Shown here in pieces: positions 34,300 to 46,498 of a stretch of DNA of 64,000 bases. The DNA comes from Pleurotus djamor (taxonomy: Eukaryota > Basidiomycota > Agaricomycetes > Agaricales > Pleurotaceae), in the NCBI GenBank assembly GCA_029747585.1, contig JAPEVF010000081.1, positions 54,361-118,360 of the forward strand. The letters are read 5' to 3'. Position numbers and translations under genes: made by a program. The stretch's first letter is position 1. The number at the start of each line of letters is the position of its first letter. Below the pieces are notes generated by a model. The model made no database searches. It was not told the DNA's origin and saw only the letters and a program-made list of their open reading frames with translations.

Positions 34300-36269
34300 A
34301 TGTCCAGCTCTTCCGCCCAGGTGTGTTCCATCCCGGATGAGAGGGTGCACGATATTGATCTCTCCAAGGACGCTCCTATGCCCCCGACGGTTGCCTCTGT
34401 AGGACCAAGATTCAGGCCCTATGCGAGTCCGAACCACCAAGTCACAAAGGGCCGCTATATCACCAGCAATGACCCGCGAGGATACATGTTCGTTCTCCTG
34501 TCATTCACGACGAAGGGGTATCCTAAATAGTTTTTTGTAGTCCCGTTTATGAGTATCCCCTCAACGGGCAGTGGATTATGATGGATATCGACGACGGGTA
34601 TATCTTGTGGACAGGTATTTGGAAAGGTAAGGTGTGGCGCGAATATCCTTTCACCCCATAACTAATTTACACTTCGCAATCCAGCCCTCGGCAATTCAAA
34701 AGGTGTGTCCCAGTACGTATCCTTGTAGGCTGTCGCCGCTCAACTAGGTCATAGCGGACATAGTCAAAATGATTGATTCTCAGCCAGACCTCGCACCCCT
34801 CATAAGGCGTGTCCGAGGAGGTTACCTCAAAATTCAAGGAACTTGGATGCCATACGAGGTGAATATCCATGCCAGCTGACGGGGTTTCTCTCGGTTTGCT
34901 GATTATTGCTCTTAGGTTGCTCTTCGCCTTGCTCGTCGGTGAGTACGCTCCATTGGGCTATTGATAGGCATAGGCTCAAACTTTTGCCCACTCCAAGCGT
35001 CGCTTGGCCAATACGCGACGAACTTATACCACTTTTTGGGTAAACCCCCCTTTTACATGTGCCTAATTGTCGCTCAATATTCGTAATACTTAGACCAACG
35101 TTCCCTAGCACTTGCCTTTCGCCCGACCAGCCAGGTTATGGCCAAGTAGTCGCCTCAGGCTCGGGTCGCAGGCGCTTTCGCAAGGCTAACAATGCCTCAA
35201 CCTCTGTTGCAGTGCCTCGCGACTCTCAGACGAATTGGACCATCGTTACCCCCTCATCTGGGATCAGCCCGACACAGGTTTTAACCCAGCATCACCAGTA
35301 TCCATCCGGCTTGTCAATGCCACCTCTCACCCGACGGCCTTCGGATCCATATAGTTATGGTGAAGGGCCATCTTCACATCGAATGCCAGCGGACAGCCGC
35401 CTAGACTTGGGCGGTCCGTCCTCACCGCCAAATACTGGCGATGCTTCGCCCTCGAAAGACCGCTCCCTCAGTCGCTATTCTCCTTACCCTGGCTCTTCGT
35501 CGTCTCACCTTGGCCGCCGACCGTCCAGCTCAGGACGGAGCCTTCACCTTGATATACCCGCCCTATCGTTACACGATAACCCCCACCCCGAACGACCTAA
35601 TTCTGCAGCCGAGCATATCATCCTACCTCCAATAAGACAGCATAATCATGCTGATGACTCTGTCGCTTCGTCCTACGCCCTGCCCCCAATATCTGCGCTT
35701 GAAGACCTTCGCGGGGTCCATGCAAACGACTCCGCCGCTGTCCTGCGTAGACTCAAAGAAGACGATGAGTCATACGCTGAATACGCCCGCCACGAAGAGG
35801 AGCAGACGTGGGGTAGGCATAGGTCGTTATCTGCGCCTCCTTACAAGTAAGTCGGCGTCATCAACAAAGATGCTCAGGCTTGGATCTTATCCCGTTCTCA
35901 TCATCGGTATGATTGTGTAGACCGCTCGACTCAGAACAATTCAGACGGTCACAAAATAATTATGATATTCGCGCATCCTCGGGCAGCAATACGCACTATC
36001 CGGCGCCCACTCAATACCCACCGTACCAACGTCCTACCCTGCGAGTCCCGCCAATAGACGATGGCAGTGACACCTCTCCCATCTCCCCATCTCCGTCTAC
36101 TCCTCGATCAGCCACCTCCTCTGTAGATGACATGGGATTTGATCATGCCTCCGCTCGTCAAAAAATGTATGACTATCATCGGAGGTCTGTTTATTCGGAT
36201 TCAACAGAGGGTCACCTTGCTGTCTCCGCTCCCTCGCGTATGCCGTACGTTAATCACCGTTCAAGTTGA
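34300..36269 (+). CDS. APSES/KilA-N domain transcription regulator
   Basis: A DNA-binding regulator of the fungal APSES type. Start MSSSSAQVCSIPDERVHD at ATG 34300. The domain begins GRYITSNDPRGYIPVYEYPL, then MMDIDDGYILWTGIWKALGN, SKADIVKMIDSQPDLAPLI, RRVRGGYLKIQGTWMPYEVA, LRLARRVAWPIRDELIPLFG and PTFPSTCLSPDQPGYG. The GGYxKxQGTW block is the conserved core of the fold. Six introns split this domain into small exons; all phases agree. The remaining 380 or so residues are low complexity, rich in Ser, Pro, His and Tyr, with no ankyrin repeats, so it is closer to Xbp1-like single-domain factors than to Swi4/Mbp1. Targets are unknown; many relatives govern development and cell cycle. Confidence 0.85.
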
Positions 36270-36967
36270 ACTTGCTCTCTCAAGTTATATTGTCCCAACC
36301 GATAACCTAGTTCTTCTCCATTGGCGGCAGCGTCGATATCAGCGGCCCGACATAACCCAGGCGGCCGCGAAAATAATGCTGTAATACTTCCAGTTCGACC
36401 TTGGTAATTCTTATGTACTGCCTACCCCATGTGATGCATTTTAGTCTCGGACAAGGCGCCCACTTGCAAATTTCTTGTTACCTGGCCATCACCGCATGTT
36501 AAATCGACGGAGTATTTATTATTTATAGCCAGAGTTGTCGTTCTCTTTGCTGATACTCTATTTGTACATACATACCTTTTTGGTAATGGACGGTCCTATT
36601 CTCATTCCCCTCATTCCCAGACGGGGAGAAACAGGAACACGAGGTCGAAGGAACTGATCGAACCTCAAAAGGCGAGGCGACATCACATTAATATGATCGA
36701 TTGGGGTGGGTTGATGGGAACCTCGATACCAAGATTGGTAGTGTCTTTTGTTCAAGATAAATCGGAACCCTTCAAATACACACGGGGTTTAGTATCGCTG
36801 TGAGCTGGCATAAGTCATCAAAAACATCCAGGCCTTGTTGACAACTCTGATAGTTATTCTCCAATTGACTGGCGGATTATATACGAATAATACACTAGTC
36901 CGCGGTATCAAGACAATGGGCGATGATTTGCATGAACGAGCCCGGGAATATCTTGAACAACCCGGTG
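36270..36967. other. Convergent 3' region between APSES and SPX genes
   Basis: No gene seen. It contains an AT-rich stretch around 36510-36570, suitable for 3' ends. Confidence 0.4.
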
Positions 36968-39900
36968 TCACAGACTGTAGGTAACGGTAATATGATTCAA
37001 AGGACGTTCTTCAATGAAAAGACGGATAACGTACCCAATGGCCTTCATCAAAACGAAACCAACCGTAGAAACAACCTGTTAATGGAATGAGCTGGGCTGC
37101 CGGGATTCTCTACTCATTAAGCACCCACAAAGGCAGCGACTATGCTGGCAGGAACGCCATTCTTTAGGAAGTCTGTGTTGGAGAGGTACAGTTCTCCCAG
37201 CTCATTTTCTTGCGTGGCACTTGTTCGGTAAGAAACGTGATGTTAGATTTGAAAACCGCTCAAATCTCGCGCGGACGTGAGGACTCACGCTGTCTGATTT
37301 GGAAACCCAGAAACTGGCATCCCCATACCAGTCGAGCAGATCAAACCCGTGATGAAGATGAGGAGGTTGCCATGTGGGGGACTAAGCTTGTTCCCGACTT
37401 CACGGGCAATCGGCACAAGTAAGACACTTGCTATTGTGTGGCTTATGAAGGTAGAGATGATCTGGGCGAATGAGATTGGCGACAATGCAGATAAACGAAA
37501 AGTTTATAAAGACCCACCAAGACGACCGGAGTAAGGACAAGGACGATTGTATACAGTCCTCGACCTTCGACAAGGTCACGAACAAGATTACCTAGGACAT
37601 CCAGCAGACCGCTGGAGTCTACGCCCTTTCCAAGGGCTATACCACCCATCGCAAGAAAGACGATTGACCACATGAATTGTTCAAAGTCATCCTAGTGGTC
37701 GACCGTCAGTTATCTGGGTAGCGTGTGACGAGGAAGCGACCCACTTTCTTCAGTACCCCAGTTGAGAAGAATGCAACGATGGGGATAATAGCAATGACAC
37801 CCATATCTCCAACGATATGCTCGATGGAGTGGGCTATGCACCACAGTACGATGGTGGCTATACAAACAAAGGATACCCATATTTGCTTCCAAGTCAATGG
37901 TTCCTTTGTAGCACGAACGGACCTAATCTCCAGTTCGCCTTCGCCATCAGGGGACCGTGCTGGTCGATAAGACGCCAACAGAAGCCACCAAATCAGGATG
38001 ATAGACACAAGGGACACCGGGATCGCGACCGCAAACCAGCTCCCCCAATCCAACTGAGGATCCATGTGCTGTAAGGCGATGATGTTCTGTGGAGACGATA
38101 TCGGAGAGCTTTGACCACCGATATTTGCGGCAAGCGCAATAGCGAGCTGTGTTACGGTTTAACTCTGCGGCAGAGGGCGAAAAAGGGAATAAGAAGCATA
38201 CTATGAGACAGGGTCCAAAGGCTGCCCGTGGGGGCAAAGTCCGAAGTATCGGCTACTCATGAATTAATACAGACGCTTTGCACAGGCGACAACCACGTAC
38301 ACGAATCAGGGTGAAGCAGAGAGTCGGAGCAGCGACATTACTTGCGGCGTGCCTCAGCATAATGTACAATGAATCTGGGGTTAGACCCACCTTATCCACA
38401 TACTAGCAAAACATGAGACACCCATGAAAGCTAGGATGACAGTACTCGGCCGGGAGCCAGCAAGGCTGAGCACACGAGTGACCAGAACGCGGTCGATGTT
38501 CGTCTTGCTCAACGCCGAGGAAATAGTGAAACCGCCGATCAAAAGCATAATCGTTGGAGAGAACATGCTACCAAATACGACCCTAAAAAGTATGAATGAG
38601 GACAAAGGTATCAAGGAATTGCGGGTGCCTCTCACTTGGTCGCATCCTTCGGGGACAAAGGCTTCAGATCCGCATCGCGCATGACCCGTAGACAAACCAG
38701 CAACAAAGGAATGAACATCGAAGTGACGAACAAGGGTATGGCCTACAGAGGTAAATTGAAAACAATTAGAAGGTGATCCGCAAAGGTTCTCTGTTACTCA
38801 CTTCCGTTGCCCAGAGAACTGTGCTAAACATTAAGATGGCGAAGCATTTGTTGGCTTCGTCGCCAGTCACCGATTGGACCTGGAGAAGCGACACGAGCAG
38901 GGCTATCGCGACGAGTGAGTATATGTGCTTTCGCTTGACTCTGAGTCTTCCCACAGGCGTGGGGACCGCTAAGAGCGCCCCATCTGAATCTGGAAGTAGG
39001 ACGGACCCAATTCCCTTGGGTTCCCCGTCCATTTCGCCTCGACGCTCACGACCAATCATTTGTCGCCATACAGTGTCGCGCTCCCAGGCAATGTTTTCTC
39101 GTTGATGTAGCTTTAGCTGTTGCTTAGCCAGAGACCTATCCCCCTGGGTGACGCATTTGGCATAAAGCTCGAGGAGACGACTGATTCCATCGTTCAGCCT
39201 ATCTTTCGAGTGTTGAGTGAATGGGTGGGTTTTTTCTACGATTTCATGGAGATATCGGTCTTTGAGCTGGAGAATAGTAAGTGAGCGGGCCTTCAGAAAG
39301 GTGGAGGTGACCGACATTACTATCCGTGACCTTATCGTACCTACAAGGCAAGTTGAGGCATCTGTGAGACGTGCCGCCAGATAATCGAGGGCAAGAAACT
39401 TACTTCTTCAATATTTTGCGGAATCCAGAGTAGTTGACCTCCACGTAGGACCTTAGAGACGTGAGTGCAATATACTGTGTTGTTATTCGACGCTTGAATA
39501 GTAATCGTGTGTCGTATGCAAAGTTAGATTGAGAAGTCCATATATCCTCGTGAGCTGATGAAGTTATGCTGTCCTTCAAGATGCTATCCCCCATAAACTT
39601 AGCCGCAAGTCTCCGCACTGTAGCCACGGGGGNATTTACTCGTCGCTTCTGGACGAACAGACAGAAGGCTAGCATCGAGATCATGAGCGTCCTCGCTTGA
39701 AGAAACACTGGTACGACGAGCTGGATTTGTACTCGATGACCCTGAGGGACATTAAGGACGGCAGTGACCATATTAACGCAAAGAAACTCACGGACGTGCA
39801 GCTCCGGTGCGCGACCGAAACCTGCAGAACTTAGTGTACGACGTCGCCGCCGACGGCGAGAGGTCGAGCCAGTAGGATCCCGGCTGTGTGTTGGACTTTG

Positions 39901-40414
39901 GGGATCAACATCCTCTTCGTCTTCTTCGTCGTCTTCGTCGTCTTCCCCCAATTCCTCTAGGTAAGGATGACCAGCCAAGCCCGTGGCTTCCTGTTGTTCA
40001 ATCATCTTTTCCAGTTCCGTAACGTCCTGCAGCAAGTCTTTCTCCTGCTGTTCGTAAAATATTCTGATCTTCTGCAACTCCCTGTCGAGGAGAGGGCGGA
40101 AAAGCGCATCCGAGTCAGCGACATCCTGGGGGATTAATGACGAGTTTTCATTGGCCTCAAGGTCGCGGTACGGGGCATCCGGCTGGTGCTGTTTCTTCTC
40201 AATTTGGTAAATATACTTCTTCAGCGCGTCGTAGCTTCATTGAGTGATCTGCGAGTTAAAACACTGCGTAAAGGCTGAGCAACGAGATGACCCACGCGAT
40301 GTAGTCATCCCACCACTCAGAGACTGCATTAAATTTCAAAGATGAACTGAAAGCGCCTGTGAGCCCACTGTCCAATACTTTCCATGATGTTACTATAGTT
40401 CACCTAAACTTCAT
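36968..40414 (-). CDS. SPX-domain low-affinity phosphate transporter (Pho87/90/91 type)
   Basis: A sodium/anion symporter-like phosphate transporter with a regulatory N-terminal SPX domain that senses inositol pyrophosphates. Exon 1 is only MKF plus two bases (ATG 40412-40414); the spliced start reads MKFSSSLKFNAVSEWWDDY, then IAYDALKKYIYQIEKK, typical SPX. The SPX continues with LDRELQKIRIFYEQQEKDL and, after an acidic/Arg-rich insert, SYVEVNYSGFRKILKKYDK. The membrane part has HIYSLVAIALLVSLLQ, TIMLLIGGFTISSALSKTN, AIALAANIGGQSSPISSPQN, WSIVFLAMGGIALGKGV and VVSTFISHTIASVLLVPIA. The end is VVSTVGFVLMKAIGL with stop at 36968. The N at 39633 breaks the frame; skipping it gives SKSPVATVRRLAAKF. 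Roughly 900 residues. Confidence 0.9.
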
Positions 40415-42223
40415 TACGAGCTTCGCCACAAAACCTTCAGACTCCGGCCGACCTAAAGGTCTGAGAGGGATAGATTCGCTCTCCGTAGTGTATCAGAGAC
40501 CACAAAGGTAAAATGCAAAGAAGAAAAGCCTTCGGACAGAGGGAAGTAGGTGGTCGTGGCGGATGGTGTGAGTTGGGTGTGAGTACTAGCAGCGGTATAG
40601 AGGAAGCGCCCAGGACATGCCAAGAGAACCTGAGATGTCCGAAAGTGGATAGGAGCTCTCCTGAACTCTAAGGGCGCATCGTTTGGCTCATAAAGTGTGC
40701 CACTTGATCTTGGTGTCCGTGGTAATGGGATTTGCTCAAAGAGTACTGCCGAAAATAGCTGATACATGTAGAGTTTTCTGCTCAAGTGCAAGGAAAGTCC
40801 TGTCACCATCGAGTTGGAAGTGGAAATGGAAACCAGCGGTGCATCATTCATGAATCCCTCGGGTCTGATGTGTCAGGCTATGTGGGCGTCCCCGAGCTGA
40901 TTTACGGAGCTAGGCTTACTCCGTTCTATCAGGCATACGCTGACTGGCTGCGAAGGACTGTAGATAACGAATGCGACCAAGCCACGAACAAGGCTTGCAT
41001 TGGCCGTAATAAGCTGTCGAACGACCGAGATTCATTTATTCATTTCCCAGTACGCTGGAGGATTCATCTTGACGTAGGAATCACATCCTTTCCATTCTGG
41101 GTAAAACACGTACATCCTCCGTTTTCGTTGAGGTGACATGATATAACATAAGTATGGAACGCCAGAAGCGTTTAGCAGCGGGCTTAAGTCGAAGTGAATC
41201 GGGCGCCGAGGCCCAGTGGGAACATGATGGACTCAAGATATCATGGACTAGTAGCTGGCTATCCCCAGTTATTGGTTACGTTTCGTTGGATTGAGCGAGG
41301 TTCCCAAGGCTCAACCGAAAACAAGCTATTTGCGGTTGAACTTTTGAANGCTCCAGATGTTGTCCAAGTGGGAAGCAAACGTAAGGACGCCCCTTACTTG
41401 ACTGATAGCATGAACATGAGGTTCGAAGCACACCTTCAAGCATTCGCGGGAAGAGGGTACAGGACCCCATCGATCCTTCGACCACCTCCGACGGACTTCT
41501 GTCGAAGTCATTGTCCTGAGTTTAATTCATTAGTCTCAGGTCCGCCTCCCAAGGTCGTAGAATTCGAGAGCACCGTCCAGCTTCAAGGGGTAAATCCTTT
41601 CAGGCGAGATGCGAAGATACCAAGCCGTAAACTGTTTAGATCGGCGCGTAAACAGATTCTTATTCGGCTCCCACAGAACTCGGCATATCGGCTTCGCTGG
41701 TCGCAAAAAGTTGCAGAAACTCGAGTCATGGCAGCAAACGAATAAGAATGAATGAACTAATCAAAGTCAATGAGGGTCGTGCTAGTGGTAATACAATTAT
41801 TCCACAGAACTTGTAATAGAGGCTACATAGTCCCAAAACTCCCTGGGATTCGAAGGTATTCCAGATCCCAGCCCAAAGAGTAATACAGAGGCGAATTTAT
41901 GGTATTCGGAACGATAGTGATGATCGTGGGGGATAAAAATGAGAACGAAGAAAAATGGGTAGTATGAATGATGGTGTATTCTGCGAGCAAGAATGCTGCT
42001 AGAGTGGGTGGTATCGCGAGTTGAGAAGTTGATGTGTTGACGAAAGATATATGTTTGTGGTGTGGTGATACAGATGGTGGTCTGATGCTGCTTGTATGGA
42101 GCATGATGTGGCCGAATGCTTGAAGCGCCAAATTAGTGCGTCGCTTCTCAAGAGGAAAAAGACGAAACTTACCATGAATAACCGTGTATAAACAGGATGA
42201 AGAGCGGCTCTTCTGAGACACGC
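40415..42223. other. Intergenic stretch between SPX transporter and pheromone gene
   Basis: About 1.8 kb. The longest ORF (plus strand, ATG at 41224, to 41745) crosses the N at 41349 and shows no motif. The part near 42180-42220 is pheromone 3' untranslated sequence, with a possible 3' UTR intron. Confidence 0.4.
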
Positions 42224-42346
42224 TTAAGCGATAACGCAGTAAGCTCCTCCGCCAACCGAGCTCTTTTCTTCGTCGGCGGGTGGCTGAGTGGTGGTATCCT
42301 CGGGGGAGGAGGTGAAGTAGGTGAAGATGGTGGAGAAGGCGTCCAT
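42224..42346 (-). CDS. Mating pheromone precursor with C-terminal CaaX box
   Basis: A 40-codon ORF (start 42346, TAA at 42224-42226). It opens MDAFSTIFTYFTSS and ends SSVGGGAYCVIA. The terminal Cys-Val-Ile-Ala is a CaaX farnesylation motif, and the MDxF opening with a Ser/Thr/Pro-rich middle and an acidic stretch (DEEK) is the usual layout of basidiomycete B mating-type pheromone precursors. Known maturation removes the N-terminal part at a charged pair, trims the last three residues and leaves a farnesylated, carboxymethylated Cys. Cleavage after EEK would give a short peptide ending GGGAYC (inference). A consensus TATA box lies 172 bp upstream and the leader is CT-rich. No STE3-type receptor gene is visible in the window. 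Confidence 0.85.
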   Translation of the reverse strand: MDAFSTIFTYFTSSPEDTTTQPPADEEKSSVGGGAYCVIA

Positions 42347-43516
42347 TGATGTGGTGATATAGGTGATAAGGTAGATGATTTGTGTGTGATAGTTAGCAGC
42401 TGAAAGTGCTGTTGTTCTCGAAGGGTTAGAGAGGAGGATGAGCTCTGAGAAGAGGAGTAGGCGTAAGAGAGGAGAGAAGTCCTTGTTGAACCTGGATATT
42501 GGAGCTCTTCGCGCTGTCTTTTATACGACCACGTCGAGCGAAGCTTTTTGTTAGAGCGTCTTGGTCAACCGAGTTACCTGCCGGAAGTCTGACACACGCG
42601 TTCAATTGTCATGCACCGTCGGGAGGTCTGTAGGTATTTCCAAAAAAGGAAAGCCGTACCTGGAGGGAGACAATAAGGCCTGGGCGAACGGAGTAGACTC
42701 GCTGTTAACAATAAGCAGAGCCTGTACAATACCCGGCTAGTACACAAAAAGACTCGCTCGAGCATGTCCTCGGCCATGAGAAGCAAAGCATGATCCTGGC
42801 ACTCTAGCTTCGTGAGATTATGTTCCGCGATGCATTTGAGGGTGGAACTAAGGCATGATGCATATTGATTTTAATGCGCCGGCCACAGCAGCGACATCTC
42901 ATCCAATTGCGTCGGTGATATTGAGTCAAGGCCAGTAAAAATAGCAACGGCTGGAGTGTTAACACAGTTCAGATGTGAGCAGGATGGAAAGAAAAACAAA
43001 AAGTGAGCTTGGAATGCTGTACCTTAGTGCCTATCGAGGTTGATCCCCCTGCTGGGCAGGTCGTTAGAGCGGAGGAAATTGTTCGCGCGATGAGAAGGTT
43101 GAGACCCGCTCGGGCCGTCAGCAACGCAAGCTTTTGTCAAGAACATCCCAGCACGATGCGTAAAACAAAAAAGCAAAGACATCACAGCCGGCGCAAAATA
43201 TTTTTATCGTCTGGTCGACAAGGAGTGCCGCTAGGGTAGGTCGCTTCCCCGAAGACGGGTTCAACTTGTCTTGAACAAGTCATAAGTCGTATGCATGAGC
43301 AGGCGCAGGCTCATGGAATGGGCGTAAATCGGTCCGACACACTTTTACACCCAGTCCCTAGGAGTATGCACTGGACTTGGAGTGTACCGACTGGAAGTAC
43401 TGGTGAAGAGGCGTTACTCGGAATTATCCGATTTAGCGCCCTGTTGGATGCCTGTAGCGCCCATTGATGGACAGTCGCAGTTACCATCATGACACGGCCT
43501 CTCCAGTTTTTCTCGA
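42347..43516. other. Divergent intergenic region between pheromone and MINDY genes
   Basis: 1.17 kb carrying the pheromone promoter and the MINDY leader. No further CaaX-ending small ORF was recognised, but very short ones could escape reading by eye. Confidence 0.4.
42518..42525 (-). promoter_or_regulatory. TATA box of the pheromone gene
   Basis: On the minus strand the sequence reads TATAAAAG, 172 bp before the pheromone ATG. Highly expressed small secreted and pheromone genes in fungi often carry such a box. Confidence 0.6.
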
Positions 43517-44941
43517 ATGTCCCATGAATCTAAAACAACAGCGCCGACGGTGCAGTCAAGCAGGGAAGAAGTATGGTATCTGAAAGATATCTTGTTTGGC
43601 GTGGGTGAAGCTAGGAAGACATACAAAATCATCACTCAGAACTTCAATGGGTGCGTCAGAATTCATAATAATGACTTATTTAGTTAGCTCACATTTATGA
43701 AGGCCGTGCTCCTTTATTGCTATATGTTAGAATTATGCTGTCTTCTTGAGGGGCGCCCTACTGACTAGATGTACAAGGCAACATTTTAATCCTCCGTGGT
43801 CAAATCGAAATTTTGCCCCCAGATCGCACGACAGCCTCATATGAATTCTTGTCACACTTAGTTGCAGATTATCTGCTTTACTCGTGCTCTCCCGCAGTGG
43901 ACATTGCTGATGCCCTGTCGGCGCTGCCATATACTCAAAGTGAGACCGTCTTTCTCACTTACCATATATTGAGGCTCACATTGTTCATAGAGGGGATGGA
44001 CTTGAATCCCCTTTTCACCGGACACACGTTGTTCAGACCGAATGGAACGGGTGGAGAGCTCGGGCTCTTTGAGAGAGCAGGAATCGACCTCGTTCATGGG
44101 TGGTTGGTGGACCCAAGTAGCTCAGAGGCCCCGGCCGTTATGAAAGTGCAAGATTATGATTCCGCAGTTGATCTTATAGCCGCAGCCGACCATATCACCC
44201 AAGGGCAGCTTTTGGCGAACGGTGATCATGTCCCCGCCCCAGGCCCTTCGAGTCAATCAAATACATCGTCCGATGAAGAACGCTCGAAAGTTGAAGATGG
44301 TAAGTTGATCCTGTGTTGGTTACCAAGAGCTTGAATGAACTTACGATGTTTGCTCGCAAGCCATTGCCATACGGCACTTTTTGGACGCTAGCTGGTCCCA
44401 GCTCACAATCTATGGTCTTTTCGAACTTGCTCATACTCTTGACCCCGGGAAATTGGTTGCTCTCTTCCGGAGCTCGCATCTCGCCGTTCTCTACAAACCG
44501 CCGACCGCGGACGCAGCGGACGCCTCCATATATACACTCGTCACCGATCAGGCTTTCGTCCATGAACCCACCGTAGTGTGGGAAAGGTTGGAAGACATCG
44601 ATGGGGGTTCCTCATCCTACTTCGACGCTAATTTCGTCCGCTCGAGTCCTCCCGGCGGTGACGTGATGGGTCAAACAGCCGAAGAGGCCCTCTTCGCCGC
44701 TGAACTCCTTGCAGACCCTCAAGCTCAGGCAGAGTAAGTGATTCTACCTTGTCTCAGATGTCTCTCTGATGGACGATTTCGCAGCCACGCCCTAGCAAGG
44801 CAACTCCAGTACGAGGAGGACCAAGCCATCAGAATGCGTAACGATGAATATGTCAAACGAATGGAGAAAGTCCGTTTGCATAAAGAGGAGCAGGCTGAGA
44901 AGAAACGGTTGAAGAAGGAGAAATCATGCGTCATCATGTAA
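43517..44941 (+). CDS. MINDY-family deubiquitinase with CaaX C-terminus
   Basis: A cysteine protease of the MINDY (FAM63) family that trims K48-linked ubiquitin chains. Start MSHESKTTAPTVQ at ATG 43517, then VWYLKDILFG and YKIITQNFNGPCSFIAICNI. The catalytic Cys is in NGPCS, formed across an intron (GTGCGT to TGAAG); a second intron (GTTAGA to ACAAG) splits the Cys codon of AIC. Further blocks are LPPDRTTASYEFLSHLVADY, MDLNPLFTGHTLF, LFERAGIDLVHGWLVDP, SQLTIYGLFELAHTL, and FRSSHLAVLYK, whose His matches the catalytic His of FRNNHF in relatives. A coiled, charged tail (QLQYEEDQAIRMRNDEY onward) ends KEKSCVIM. CVIM is a CaaX box, so membrane anchoring is likely, as in animal MINDY-1/2. About 365 residues. 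Confidence 0.9.
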
Positions 44942-46034
44942 CGGTTCGACGTCTGTCATCGTCCGTAGAGTTGCCCACCGTGGATTCTGATTTATTCGTC
45001 GATATCGTTTTGATTATTATTATTTTCGCCAGGATCTATGTCGTATGAGTTCTCGTCGGGCTGTGCTGGCAACTCCTTTGGAAGGTTCTACCACCGAAAG
45101 TCTACAAGTTCGCTCGTATCCGACACCTTTCGCCGACGACCCTCGATCATCCCAAGCACTCAACAGGTTGCCTATCCTCATATGTCCGCTACGCACGATT
45201 GCATACGCAATCAGCCGACCGACCCTGTTCCTTGCCCTATGAAGGGTTGGGGGAACCTAAGAACAGAATTTTAGAGAGGTCCAGAGACCCTTTCGGTAGC
45301 ATGTGCTGCTGCCAATTCAGCCTATTCTACTTTGACACGGTTTGAGACCGAAGCCATTCTAGAAATCCGGCAAGCCTATCTACGACGATTTTGGTCAAGT
45401 CAGGTCAGGGCATGGTAAAACTAGGTGGCGCTNCGAGAGCGNCCTAAACCACCTTGCTTCGGGTTAGGATCATGATGGCTACCTCTTGGTGACCCTTCAA
45501 GTATTTCCAGTGTGTGTGGGCCTTGTCTTTTTTCACAAATACTACTTATGCACTGTCATGGCCACAAGTTACAGCACCTCGCCGCCCAACCTCCGGTTGG
45601 TCGGGCTCGGTGCGCTGGTAACGGGTACCGGTGAAGCTTCAAAGCTGCGACCGACACTCCTGGCCAGGCCCTGGTGCCCCTTTATCTCGGCAGAAACCGA
45701 AGCGCCGCCACTCGGACTTGCAAAATGCATCACTACTACTTATATTAGGAAGGATTGCGAACAAGATTGTGTAGCCTCTCCCGCTCCGGCGCTCTGGGTA
45801 GAAAGGCGCCCAAAAGACCCTTAATCAAGGGCCAAAACACACTCCATATAGGCATACATGTCATATTAGGTGATTTATGGGTAAACAATTGACCTTGCTG
45901 AAGCAAGGTGATTATTTGCCATTACTCATCTCGGACCTGATAAAATCAGACCGGCTTCGCCAACATCAGCGCGCTGCGTAGGCTTCTTCGAGGATTATCA
46001 ATTTTTCAAACCGTTGGCGAGACGTGGATACGTT
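44942..46034. other. Intergenic stretch, no supported gene
   Basis: Short ORFs only. N characters at 45433 and 45442 lie nine bases apart. Confidence 0.4.
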
Positions 46035-46498
46035 ATGATGGTTGCTACATCTGTCGCATTTTCCCGCCTTCTCTGTCTAACACTGCTATCCTTGCCAGCA
46101 TTGCTCAAAGCTCATGTTTATTTCACAGTTTGTCAAACCAGGAAGTGGAGCATGGCACGTCCGTCCATACTTACTGATACATCTTCGTCACTTACATTGA
46201 TTGACAGAGATGTTGATGGACACAGCCGTCGAAAGCGCGCTACGCATAGTATGTCCACCCAATTCCGTTTTGGTACCTATCATCAACCCAAGCGCTCACC
46301 ATGACAGAATCCCTTTATGCCATACCGCTACGGTCTGGACTTCGCAAGGATCCTTGTGTTGGAACGACTGTGCTCTCCTTCAAAGCGCAGCGTTGCACAC
46401 TTACAGTTAATATCCTATACAAAGCTACAGACTCTGTTCAACCGGTATACCGTCTAGCACCAACCAACTTGCTTGGTTTGGGCGTCCCAATGTCGTAA
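46035..46498 (+). CDS. Possible small secreted protein, exon structure unclear
   Basis: The ATG at 46035 opens MMVATSVAFSRLLCLTLLSL followed by PALLKAH, a convincing signal peptide. Downstream, candidate introns 46130-46204 and 46246-46304 are bounded by GT and AG, but two different frames remain open in the last part (one ends at 46498 and includes DPCVGTTVLSFKAQRCTLTV). No family is recognised. The signal peptide is seen; the rest of the model is uncertain, and the piece may be a remnant. Confidence 0.35.

Noticed and set aside
39764..39964. Plus-strand ORF ending in a Ser run
   Set aside because: It is the antisense of the acidic, Arg-rich insert of the SPX transporter.
41194..41745. Plus-strand ORF of 183 codons
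   Set aside because: It crosses the N at 41349, shows no family motif, and other N sites behave as spurious bases, which would break the frame.
40415..43516. STE3-type pheromone receptor near the pheromone gene
   Set aside because: No seven-helix ORF or exon series is visible in the flanks.
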